The position numbers and the translations under genes are program-made. From the NCBI GenBank assembly GCA_963921825.1, contig OY997590.1:62858012-62922011 (forward strand): a stretch of 64,000 bases of DNA, written 5' to 3'. This DNA comes from Erodium maritimum (taxonomy: Eukaryota > Streptophyta > Magnoliopsida > Geraniales > Geraniaceae). Of the stretch, positions 35,525 through 45,273 are shown one piece after another (within the stretch, counting starts at the first letter, position 1; each line of letters begins with the position of its first letter). Under the pieces are notes generated by a model. It was given only the letters and a program-made list of their open reading frames with translations. It had not been told where the DNA came from and searched no databases.

Positions 35525-38500
35525 TGTAAGAACCGCCCCCGTTCTATCCCGGTCGAATCGGTGATTTCTAGACAAGTTTGACTTTCGGTCGAAAAAGTCA
35601 ACCGATGACTCAGGAAGCCATTCAGGAACTTTCCGGGACCCAAAAGCTTATCCGTCATCACGGTTAGCTTAGTTGGGTCGTTTCCTTCAGTTGACTGTAA
35701 TATTAGTTAGGTCAACTTTCGGTCAAACTTAGACTTTTTGTCGACTTTTTCCGACTTAAAATTGGACAGCTGAATTTAATTTAAGAGAAGGTAGCTCCTG
35801 CAATGCCACATGGCATTAGAGCCTTGGATGAGAAGAACTGGAGTTAAAATGACCCTTGCACCCTCCCAACTTACCTTTAAAGGGATAAGACCTTAAGGGC
35901 CTTTTGGTAAATGGACATAATAGGTAATTTAAAGCAAGGGAGCACACAATTCAGCTCATATTGTGTTGTTGCAGCATAAAATCACATTAGGAAGAGAAGG
36001 GAGGAGAGTTCATCTCTTGAGGAAGAAGAAAGAGATGAAAGCAAGCATCTTGTACCTTATTCTCTACCATTTCTTCTCCATTTTCCTTCCATCTTCATCA
36101 TCTTCTCATCCTCAAGGTATGGATGCCCTTAACTTTCCATTTCATCCACTTTCCAATTTGGGTTTTGTGGGTATTTAGCTTGAAGTTGAAGAACTAGCTC
36201 TTTTGGTTGCTGTTGGAGAAGATTTAGTGAAGCTAGGTTGTTTGGATTGTGTTTTGGTTGAAGTTTTGATGAACCCATTGAAGGTGTTGATGATTGGAAA
36301 CTTTTGATGAACATTTTGGAGTTAGAAGGAGTTGGAAATGGGGTTTTAGGTCTGATTCTGGTGAAATCCGAGTTGGGGAAGAAAGGGGAAGGTGCTAGAC
36401 TGGTTCGATGCGGAACGGGACCCGGACCGGGCCATGTACCGGCACGGCAGGCCGCACGGAACGGATCAGGTACCCGCACGGTACGCGGCGCGGAACGGGC
36501 ACGAGTCCAGCACGACACCTCACACGGTCCGTGTCTGACTCCGGGCCGGTGCGTCGCGTGGTCCGTGCTGGTTACCGGGCCGGTCTGTGATACGGTCCGT
36601 GCCAGGTTCCGGCACGGCCTGTGACACGTTCCGGACCGCATTCTGGATCAGTTTTCCAGAACCAAAACCCTTCCTTTTGAGTCCATTTCGATTCCTAGAT
36701 CATTTCTTTGGCTTTGTTTCTATTCTTTGAGGATTGTTCTGTATTTTAAGTTGAGGAGCACTCCGTTGGGTTACTAATTTTGGGTTTGTTGTGGTCCAAG
36801 AACGAGTACCCGAGCTCGAAGAGAGAAGGAGACTTGGACCCATGAGAAGACGGAGAGGAGGATAGTCGGACCGTTGTTGATAGGAGTATTTGTTCGTAGG
36901 AAGACCGCAAGGTAGGGAAAGTGCTAACTCCTCGTGTATTTCAATACTACTATGCCTATTAGGTTAATAAAATCAGAAAGGTCCTAGAATTGCATATAGG
37001 ATGCGAATAACTAGAATAATCGTCTTTCAATTACTAATAATCGGACGTGTCTAGTATGCATGCGTAGGATGTGAATAACTAGTGTAACTCGCTTTCAATA
37101 CTTGGGAATTGCTTTACTGGTAGAGAGGCCGTGATGAGCCCTCAGATTAGTTATGTTTGCTTCACATGCTTGTTTTCCTAGTTCGGTTAAGCTAAGAGTA
37201 TAATACAACTAGATTATTTGAATGTTGAACTTGACTGCTTGATTACGTATTTAATTGAATGCTTGAATGCTTGAATGATTGAATGGAGGATCGAGTATGA
37301 GTGATTGTGCCAAACGGTACGATCAGGTGATCGATGGACCGATGGATCGTGGTTGGTAAGTAACTGGTAAGTGTAAGGTTATGATTGATTCTTGTGGTGT
37401 GTTGTGATGAAATTGTGAACTGTTAAGCTGTGGTTGTTCCATGATTGTTTTAGCGTGTTATTCTCTTGTGAGTCTTTACTTTGGGTTCTATATCGGTATG
37501 GCACCCACGCTGCGGGTGAGGTAGTGCTTGTAAGGTACCTACACCAAGGGGAATGCTGGTGTGGGGTAGTACCTAAGCCGATGACTTGGTATCCAGTATG
37601 GTACCTACACCGAAGGGAAAGCCGGTGTGGGGTAGTATCATAACCGATGGATTGGACCCTGCGGGGCATGGATTATTGGACCCTCCGGGGCATTGACTAT
37701 TGGACCCTCCGGGGCATTGATTATTGGACCCTGCAGGGCATTGGTTATTGGACCCTGCGGGGCTTTGGATGGTTTACCCTGCAGAGATTGATTACTTATT
37801 GTTTCACCCGAGTGTATACGTCTTGCGGGAGCACTACCTCGGTTCCCGATGATTTATGGTCCTTTGGAGACGTTTCCTAGAATCACGACGAATGCGTCCT
37901 CATAAGGATGTTTATGGTATTCTCGACGTTATACGTCTTTGTGATGTCATGCGTCTCCTCCGGACCGAGGGAAAATCCGATATGACACAAAGAGTATTGT
38001 GGATCGGAGGGTGGTGACTTCATGTCCCACGACATAATTTAAACGCTCTATCTTCTCTTGATTATTAAAAGAATTACATTGTTTCCCTCATCTGCTTGAT
38101 TACTGTTGACTTGTGGAAACGTTAAATACCTGGTTTACTTCCGTATTTCAATGTCTTTTAGTCCTTCGTATTTTGAGACTCGAACTAAAATTGTGGAATT
38201 TTACTCGTTAAACTAAAAGGCTTTCCTTGGTTTGTATTTTCTCTACTGAGCGTAAGCTCACCCCTATCTGTTTACCATTGTTTTACAGGCTTGCGTGATG
38301 ATTAGTGGACTCGGAGCTCGGGAGCTTCTGTGGGTCCGGGTGCTTATTCTCTAGAGACGTTTTGGTCGTATTTTTTTTGGTCATAAACCTTTTGTTAAAG
38401 GATTTACTATGAGTTTTACTTGAGATGTTTTGGTTTGAACTTAACTTGGCGAGTTTATTGAAATTGTTGCACTTTTATTATTAAACTTTAAGTTATCTCC

Positions 38501-38545
38501 GAGTCACGTCTCGAGTCCGGTCAATACCGGATTTGGGGCGTGACA
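35525..38545 (+). mobile_element. Solo LTR, family A, copy 5 (3021 bp)
   Basis: It begins TGTAAGAACCGCCCCCG and ends GGGGCGTGACA, with both ends intact. It contains a GC-rich block with repeated CACGGTCCGTG-like motifs (36400-36640), the TAGAGAGGCCGTGATGAGCCC block, tandem repeats (37536-37790) and the TGAGCGTAAGCTCA palindrome (38247-38260). Both flanks belong to the same trihelix gene, so it inserted there. The adjacent 5-mers (CGGAT and GTTCA) are not a duplication. Confidence 0.88.
37536..37790. repeat. LTR minisatellites: two longer units, then about six 24-bp units
   Basis: GGTACCTACACC-type units are followed by GGACCCTGCGGGGCATTGAT units at 24-bp spacing. The same array occurs in the copies at 44931-45067 (reverse) and 49497-49735. 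Confidence 0.85.
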
Positions 38546-38996
38546 GTTCAGCCACGCACGTGCCAATCTTTCCTCCTCCCCGCTAGTCCACTTCGGTCGC
38601 GGAGGTGCTCTCGGGCCCGATGAAGATGCATACGCCTCCCCCTTCCTCCTCCTCGATTGCGTCAGAGCAGATTGACAAGGTTGAGTGGCCGGAACGAATT
38701 GGGAAGGTTGCACTTGCAACTCTTGCCATTGGGTGGGCGGGGTCTATGGAGGAAATGACGTTGAGTAAGCCAATTGGAGGAGTTGGGAATGCGACGAGTA
38801 ATTGGCCATGAAGTCCTCTTCGGTGTGTTGAGAATCGGCGTCTTCGTCATTCAAGGACTCTGCAAGGGATTGGAGGTCTCGATTCTCGTCCATTGCGAGT
38901 GTAGGAAAAAAAATTGGAGAGAATTTGATGAGGAATGGAGGAATGAAAGCTTGAAACAAGTGAAGAGAGGGTGAAATTTGACTTGGGGTGGATCTG

Positions 38997-39004
38997 TATT
39001 TATA
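38997..39004 (-). promoter_or_regulatory. TATA box of the trihelix gene
   Basis: TATAAATA on the minus strand, about 105 bases upstream of the ATG at 38893. Confidence 0.6.
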
Positions 39005-39214
39005 CACAAATTTAGGGTTGTATTGGAGTCGACGTCGACGTGTCGGGTCGTGACTGGCCAACCGACTAGCCGTTGGCGTCTGGCACGACAAGACGCGTCG
39101 TTGCTGGAAGCAGCCACGACCCCGTTGACACGACCCCCTGACACGACGAGCCGTGCCAGCGCCGTGTCTACGCCTAACACGACCTCCAACAACGACCCGT
39201 TGGAGCTGCTCTTA

Positions 39215-39598
39215 ATTCGCCTATCAACAAATTAGATGATTAACGAACTAATCAAAGCGATCCTTCGTATTCTCATTTGTGTTTGAGTAGTGAAATTGTT
39301 TTAGTGGAACTACCACAAGTTCTTGTATATGAAACAAATGAATCTTTATTCTTTTTTATCGAAAGGATGAATCTTTGTTGTCAATACTATCATCATTTAG
39401 GGAGTCGATGAAATCTATCGGATGATGCACATATAGTTAATAAAAAGAATGATGAGATTGGGATTGGAGTATTAATTATCTCTCTCCCCTCCTTGGAATC
39501 TTTCCCCACTCCTTTACTACTACTCTTTACTACTGCCATCATTAGTTTTACTATGAACATTTAAACATTTAATTATTCTCCCACCCATTTTCAGTCTC
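39215..39598 (+). other. Promoter region of the ERF gene
   Basis: This is AT-rich upstream sequence between the Harbinger end and the TATA box. I see no other supported feature. Confidence 0.5.
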
Positions 39599-39607
39599 TA
39601 TATAAAT
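39599..39607 (+). promoter_or_regulatory. TATA box of the ERF gene
   Basis: TATATAAAT lies 74 bases before the ATG at 39681. This fits a short leader of roughly 40-50 bases. Confidence 0.75.
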
Positions 39608-39680
39608 GACTAAACCTTCCCTCACATTCTCCACCCAATCCCAAAACTACCCTTCTTTCATTTCCTTTCGTCACTCAGTC

Positions 39681-40556
39681 ATGGAAGAACCACTACGGCG
39701 GCTCAACGGCGGCGTCAAGTACACGAAAAGAGCCACGGTCGTGTCGAGTCAGAAGATACCAATGAAAAAGGAGATGAGGTACCGAGGGGTGCGGCGGAGG
39801 CCGTGGGGCCGTTACGCGGCAGAGATACGGGACCCGCAGACCAAGGAACGGCGGTGGCTCGGAACCTTCGACACCGCCGAGGAGGCAGCCTGCGCCTACG
39901 ACCGAGCCGCACGAGCCATGCGCGGCTTCAAGGCGCGTACTAACTTCCTCTACCCTTACTATAATAACTCTTCTACTCTCACGCACACCCAACCCTACGC
40001 TACGACCTATTCCAAACCATCTCCACCCTACATTTCATCTCATCTCCATATCACCAAGCCGTCAGTCGACCGCGTTCCTTCCTTTGGTTTGTCGCAGCAG
40101 AAGACCATGTCGCTCAACATGTTGCTTCTTCAGAACTTCATCAACTCCACGCCCAATTTCGTCAAGGCGTCGTCTTCTGCTACCACCAATCATGATCATA
40201 CAGATTATCATCTAAAAATCATGGCGGAGACGACCAAGAATCAGTCGTGTCCTAGCGAAGTTCGTCAGGAACTTGTACCGGCGTCGGATTCGGGGCTGTT
40301 GGAGGAGATCATACAAGGGTTTCGCCCGTCACAAACATTGCCGTCGAATGATGAGATGCCGATCAAAGGTGTCGAGCTGGAGGCAGAAGCCGAGCTGAGT
40401 TTCGGCTACCAAGGAAGTTTGGACCAGTTCCAGAGTCCCATAAGCGAAACGGTGCCGTTACATGTCGACCACCAGTTCTGTTCTTGGATTGATGACATAT
40501 TTCAACACGACGCCACCGTACTGGAGGAGTACCCAGAATTGATTTGTCCCCTCTAG
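39681..40556 (+). CDS. AP2/ERF transcription factor, ESR2/DORNROSCHEN-LIKE type
   Basis: This is a nuclear DNA-binding regulator of the ERF VIIIb group, whose Arabidopsis members ESR1/DRN and ESR2/DRNL control shoot regeneration, cotyledon and lateral-organ initiation. The 291-residue single-exon protein has one AP2 domain at about residues 33-90 ([19 protein letters not shown], then [20 protein letters not shown]). After it lies a [10 protein letters not shown] segment (about 146-154) and, at about 205-214, [10 protein letters not shown], which matches the ESR motif of this clade. The N-terminus MEEPLRRL also resembles ESR2. I chose the ATG at 39681 because it gives this conserved N-terminus; an in-frame ATG 75 bases earlier lies closer to the TATA box and adds 25 unconserved residues. 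The frame is intact, with no stop or frameshift, so it is probably functional. A retroposon sits 43 bases after the stop. Orthology to ESR2 rather than ESR1 is inferred. Confidence 0.9.
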   Translation: MEEPLRRLNGGVKYTKRATVVSSQKIPMKKEMRYRGVRRRPWGRYAAEIRDPQTKERRWLGTFDTAEEAACAYDRAARAMRGFKARTNFLYPYYNNSSTLTHTQPYATTYSKPSPPYISSHLHITKPSVDRVPSFGLSQQKTMSLNMLLLQNFINSTPNFVKASSSATTNHDHTDYHLKIMAETTKNQSCPSEVRQELVPASDSGLLEEIIQGFRPSQTLPSNDEMPIKGVELEAEAELSFGYQGSLDQFQSPISETVPLHVDHQFCSWIDDIFQHDATVLEEYPELICPL

Positions 40557-40587
40557 AAATGAAACATCTTGTGTCATCATTACCATG

Positions 40588-40599
40588 GAATAAATTGTT
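40588..40599. repeat. Target duplication with poly(A) signal after the ERF gene, left copy
   Basis: GAATAAATTGTT occurs here and at 40947-40958, bracketing a 347-bp retroposon. The repeat includes AATAAA, a likely polyadenylation signal 32 bases after the stop codon. Confidence 0.8.
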
Positions 40600-40946
40600 T
40601 TTTTATAGGTGATTTTTTTATTAAACAAGCGTTCTACAAGATAGTAAAACGCTGCAAGAAAATGATCCTAAAAAAAGAATCATGTTCGCAGACTATAACA
40701 ACTATAAAGAGCAAAACAGATAACATAATAAACCCAAGTGGGGAAGCAAACAAAAGTTAAGCCCTCCTTGCTTCCATCTTATCCGGGTTTAAACACATAA
40801 ACCGATTAGAAACCGAAACAGGGATTCGAGTTTTTTCTATAATCGGTTAAGAGCAATCATCGTCCTGACTATTCTCGATATCCTCCTCAACCTACAAAAC
40901 ATCTAGAGAATTGAACTAGTCGAGCCCAAAAAAACATCCTACTGTA
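40600..40946 (-). mobile_element. Small retroposon (LINE 3'-end-like) behind the ERF gene
   Basis: The 347-bp insertion is flanked by the exact 12-bp repeat GAATAAATTGTT. Its left side is T-rich (two T7 runs near 40600-40620), which reads as a poly(A) tail on the minus strand preceded by TTGTTTAATAAAAAA. There is no coding frame. I see no clear RNA polymerase III box, so a truncated LINE is more likely than a SINE. Confidence 0.72.
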
Positions 40947-40958
40947 GAATAAATTGTT
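40947..40958. repeat. Target duplication after the ERF gene, right copy
   Basis: GAATAAATTGTT, identical to 40588-40599. Confidence 0.8.
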
Positions 40959-42222
40959 AATCAAATTAAGATTTTGGGTTGGATCAGATATCATAAACTA
41001 GTCCATTTAGGGGATTGAGTGAGTGTATTTCACCCAAACCATCTATCATAAAATGAGTTTAATCCATTAAAACATTAACCAATCTCCAAAAGTTGAGTTT
41101 TTTTATACATATATTTCTAACCAGAAATTTTGTGGAACAACAATAAACGACTCAACCAATAAAATTTATAACCCTACCCTGCTGTCCTCCCTACCAATTA
41201 CATTATAAATGAATTTGGTTGTATTTGTGATGGCAACGTAATTATTTGTATGTTTACCGATCTATATAATTGAATGATAGTAAATAAATACTAATAAATG
41301 AAAAATGTTTCACATGCATATATTTAATATCTTTGAATTGAAAGTTCGGAAAAATTTATAGTCACTCTGGCGGATACAGGAGCATAATACTTTGGATTCA
41401 GCTGGAGTACTATACGTACAAGCTGAAGGTAAATTAATAAGTATATTTACAGTACACAGATATATCTTTATATATACATACACATTAAAATGATACATTT
41501 TTATCAATACGTTCTCGGCATCTTCCCTTCCGTGTGCTGGATAACATATGGAAAAACACAAATCATTGCACCATATATAAATTACCCTGAAGAGTATTAA
41601 ATATACCTACTGCAGGTGTAGGACAATCTCTTCTCCATCAATGCCATACGTATACCTACAATGTGTTAATCTACATTATTTTAATCAAAATTAAGATGGA
41701 CATGTGTTGATTAATGTTGTTGCTGAAATGACCGATTGTTGTCAACGTCGATTGGTGTTACTGTAGCACGAGTTGTTATTAAGATCTTGTTTAGCGTTAA
41801 AGACGACCGCGATGGCGAAATGAGTCACATATTTCGACGATTCTGCAACATCGCGATCGACTTGCCGCCCCACGTCCCGTCTAAACCTTATACGGCGATT
41901 TGACGAATCCTTTTGACCAGCTAATTGGTCAGCGTTGTTACAACACCGAATCCGTGAGGTTTGATTTTTTTTTTCTTTCAATTTTTAACTTCCAACAAGA
42001 TTGCCTTAAATTCATAGATTCTTGTGTTTTATTCATCAAACAAGCTATACATCAAGTTCGTCAATAAATTAGCTCAGAATTGATCCCAACGCATGAGTGA
42101 ATGATGGCAAGATCCAGTCAAACATGCATGAGAAATACGCAGCTATGCTCGAAGAAGCGACATAACATGTGAAGAGAAAGTTGATAGGGGAAGACTGGCG
42201 TAAGGTCGTCGACTAAAGTTGT
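40959..42222. other. AT-rich intergenic DNA
   Basis: I see no supported gene. The last 250 bases may be the decayed N-terminal region of the Harbinger transposase that follows, but I cannot read a convincing protein from it. Confidence 0.5.
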
Positions 42223-42230
42223 GACGAAGG

Positions 42231-43210
42231 CAGTGGCGGAGCTAGGTTTTCCGGTGAGGGGGGGCACCAATTTTTTTTTTAATACTAACACGTAGTGGCG
42301 GAGCTAGGTTTTTCGGTAAGAGAGCACCAATTTTTTTTAATACTAACACGCAACGGCGGAGCTAGGTTTTTCGGTCAAGGTGCACCAATTTTTCTTTTAA
42401 TACTAACACATAACTTTAAAATAATACAAAGTAACATTAAAAATATTAATATTGTATAAAAAACAATAAATGACTATTTATTTTATAAGACGTGACACCG
42501 AGATTTCATATTTTGAAAATATTGTAAAACACCTTTGTTGTATATTATCATGTTATTACTCATCAATTACATCTCAATCAGTTTCTCAATCGAGTCTTAA
42601 TCATATTTATAACATAAAATACTCTTTCCCCAATCGTAATAACGACAAGTAAAATCATTACAATAAAAAACAAATTAATAAAAAATTAAATACGTCAATG
42701 TCAATATAATCGACAAAAAAATAGATCAAAATAATGTGATTAACACATTTGATCCCTAAACACTAATTTAAATAAAAATAAGCTTTTATAGATTGTTAAT
42801 TATTATTAAAGATTTTGAATAATAAATAATATAACATGATTCAAAAGTTAGTAACGTGAAGAAATAATGTTAAGAATTGCAATAAAAAAGTTTTAGAAAA
42901 AGTTGAGTTTTTTTTTTGTTGTTGAAGAAATTAAGGGGTAAAAAGAGACGGTAAACAAGGTTTAGAAAAATTGAGGGGGGCACTTCAAATATTTATATAA
43001 AATAATGTTAAAAATTAAAAAATTAAGAAACTAAGAGACGGTAAACAAGATTTAGAAAAATTGAGGGGGGGCACTTCAAACATTTATAGAAAATAATGTT
43101 AAAAAATTAGAAAAAGGAGACAGTACATAAAGTTGGGGAAGAATTTGAGGGGGGGCACGCCCCCGCCCCCCCCCCCCCCCCCCCCCGGGCACTGAATAGC
43201 TCCACCCCTG
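42231..43210. mobile_element. hAT-type non-autonomous transposon (980 bp)
   Basis: The exact 8-bp duplication GACGAAGG lies at 42223-42230 and 43211-43218, the hallmark of hAT insertion. The ends are CAGTGGCGGAGCTA and, in reverse complement, CAGGGGTGGAGCTA (12 of 14 identical). There is no transposase. The first 190 bases are three tandem copies of a roughly 63-bp unit carrying GGCGGAGCTAGGTTTT and GCACCAATTTTT. The right part has two to three copies of a unit with TTTAGAAAAATTGAGGGGGG and CACTTCAAA, and a 21-base C run at 43166-43186. It lies inside a Harbinger transposase remnant. Confidence 0.92.
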
Positions 43211-44702
43211 GACGAAGGGGATGACGACTTATGAGTTATTATTTTGTTCGACCCATCTACAACAAAGCTATGTTTCGTTGCCGGTTCCAGATATGAGTAC
43301 TTTCAGTAAAGGTTGAACTGTCGAAGGGGTTTTGGCTTTGAGTCCGTTTAAAAAAATGCACAACCATACTGCATATGTCGGTGTACAGATGTTTCGCAAA
43401 TTCGTTGGACGAATCGATGTGGATGGGTGCATCGGTCATATTGGAATGCGTGAAGCGATTTTGTCGTGGCGTGAACAACAATTCTCTCAAGAGTACATGA
43501 AACGGACAAATACAACTAACATACCGAGGTTATTAGTTCAACGCGAGAGGCGCGATTTCTCGGGCATGATCAAGAGCCTTGATTGCATGAACTAGGAGTG
43601 GAAATTTTTTCTGATGGCATGGAAATGACAATTCACATGATCACGACCAACAAACTATTTCGTTGCCAGAATTTATCCCAAGTTGTCTAGGTTTGTGAAG
43701 AACATACTGTCGCCATTAACCGCTAAGGACAAGATGTTTGCGCGAAATTAAGAACGTGCGAAAAAGGATGTGGATAGAGCATTTAAAGTTCATCAAGTCT
43801 GATAGCACATCATCACCCGACCAGCTCATGTCTGGCACATAAAAACCTTGTGCACTATCATGAATTGTTGCATTATTCTCCACAACATGATTATGGAGGA
43901 TGAATGACATGTGTATTGTCACGCCCCAAATCCGGTTTTGGCCGGACTCGAGACGTGACTTGAATTGACAATAAAGTAATAACACAAGATAATAAAATTG
44001 ATTAAATACTCAAGGTTCCGATAACAAAATACTCGAATAACATGTTCCAAATCATAATTAAGAGTCAAGGCTCCATAAAGAGTACGTAAAACAAAGGGTT
44101 CACTACAGTGACCAAAAGGACGTCTCTAAGATCATAATGCCCAGACTCTCCAGAAGCTCCCAAGTCTCGAGTCCACTACTCATCAAGCACGCCTGTATAA
44201 ACAGTAAATAAAATAGATAGGGGTGAGCTTACGCTCAGTAGAGAAAATCATAAACAATTTAACCTTTGATTTAGTAAGAAAACTGCTTTAGCACGACGGC
44301 ACATATTGCTATTAATACTTCAAATCAATATGATGCTGTAAAATGAGCAAGATAAGAATAATATCACTTTCTTAAAGATAACGGTAACTTTCAGGAGAAT
44401 AAGTGAAAAGTACTCTAAAGATTTAATAACTGCTAAAAGGGATCAAGTGAATATCACGCCAACAACTCAAATCCTCAATACTCCGATCCACGAATAGGTT
44501 GTTGTGTCATATTGGATCCCATACTCCGATCCACAAGAATACTCATGTCATATCAGATTTTCCCTCGGTCCAGAGGAGGCACATACATCGGGCTACCGGT
44601 AATATCCCTGAGGGACACCTATCGTCGGGATTCTCGGAAATGCCCCCAAAGGACCATATGTCATCGGGATGCAAAAGGATAACAATCCCTCGACTATAAT
44701 AC

Positions 44703-45067
44703 TACCCTACACCGGAATCCTCAACGGTGTAGGTACCATACCGTATCAGCACTCACCATTTTACCATCCTACACCGGAATCCTCAACGGTGTAGGTACCA
44801 TTCAACAATAACCATTACATCACCCTACACCGGAATCCTCAACGGTATAGCTACCATCCATCGGCTATGATATTACCCCACACCGGAATCCTCTACAGTG
44901 TGGGTACCATACCGGATCACCAATAACCAATATCCCGCAGGATTAACCAACCAATGCCCCGCAGGGTCCTCCAATCAATATCCCACAGGATCAACCAATC
45001 AATGCCCCGCAGGGTCCACCAATCAATATCCCGCAGGATCAACCAATCAATGCCCCGCAGGGTCACA
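44703..45067. repeat. LTR minisatellites: four units of 53-62 bp, then a 24/48-bp array
   Basis: Four units with CTACACCGGAATCCTCAACGG are followed by six 24-bp units. Units of the type CAATATCCCGCAGGATC alternate with CAATGCCCCGCAGGGTC, giving a 48-bp higher-order repeat. Confidence 0.88.
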
Positions 45068-45241
45068 CACACAAGAGAGCAACATGTCAACACATCGCAT
45101 AACCAACTTAGAAATACACAGATTCACCCGAACACACCACAAGGGATTCATACCAAAAGTTACACTTACCAGCATACTTACCAACCACGTTCCATCGGTC
45201 TATCACTCACCCGATCATACCATTTAGCACAATCAGGTACA

Positions 45242-45273
45242 CTCATTCATTCATTCATTCATTCATTCATTCA
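45242..45273. repeat. (ATTC)n microsatellite
   Basis: About eight CATT units lie inside the LTR, followed by degenerate CAATCATA units. Confidence 0.9.

Larger units (their letters stand above)
34782..38893 (-). pseudogene. Trihelix/NAM-associated protein of the Harbinger element, split by an LTR
   Basis: The ATG at 38893 opens MDENRDLQSLAESL. The N-terminal half (38893-38546) holds a serine/arginine-rich stretch and the first trihelix segment, RPKWTSGEEERLARAWLN. The 3-kb LTR interrupts right there. The gene resumes at 35524 with NDQYW and KDHWHKV (the rest of the trihelix), an acidic middle, and a C-terminal helix ending LGKRLEFLG before the stop at 34782. In-frame stops are TAG at 38744-38746, TAA at 35472-35474 and TGA at 35019-35021. 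This family is known as the Myb-like partner of PIF/Harbinger transposases; related plant proteins are annotated as trihelix or NAM-associated. The frames on the two sides of the LTR agree if the LTR plus five extra bases are ignored. Confidence 0.82.
33832..39211 (-). mobile_element. PIF/Harbinger-type DNA transposon with two SANT genes
   Basis: The terminal inverted repeats are GAGCATCTACAATGG at the left and, in reverse complement, GAGCAGCTCCAACGG at the right. Each is flanked by TTA (33829-33831 and 39212-39214), the classic PIF/Harbinger 3-bp target. Without the 3021-bp LTR inside, the element is about 2.36 kb. It carries two minus-strand genes with SANT/trihelix-type proteins, each with its own TATAAATA box. 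I could not find a DDE transposase, so it must have depended on a partner element. Confidence 0.85.

Noticed and set aside
34855..35564. Plus-strand frames opposite the trihelix gene
   Set aside because: They are shadows of the minus-strand trihelix pseudogene, whose protein motifs are recognisable.
44703..45067. Regularly spaced short repeats that could suggest a CRISPR array
   Set aside because: This is a plant nuclear LTR. The units are contiguous tandem repeats without unique spacers, and the same array recurs in other LTR copies.
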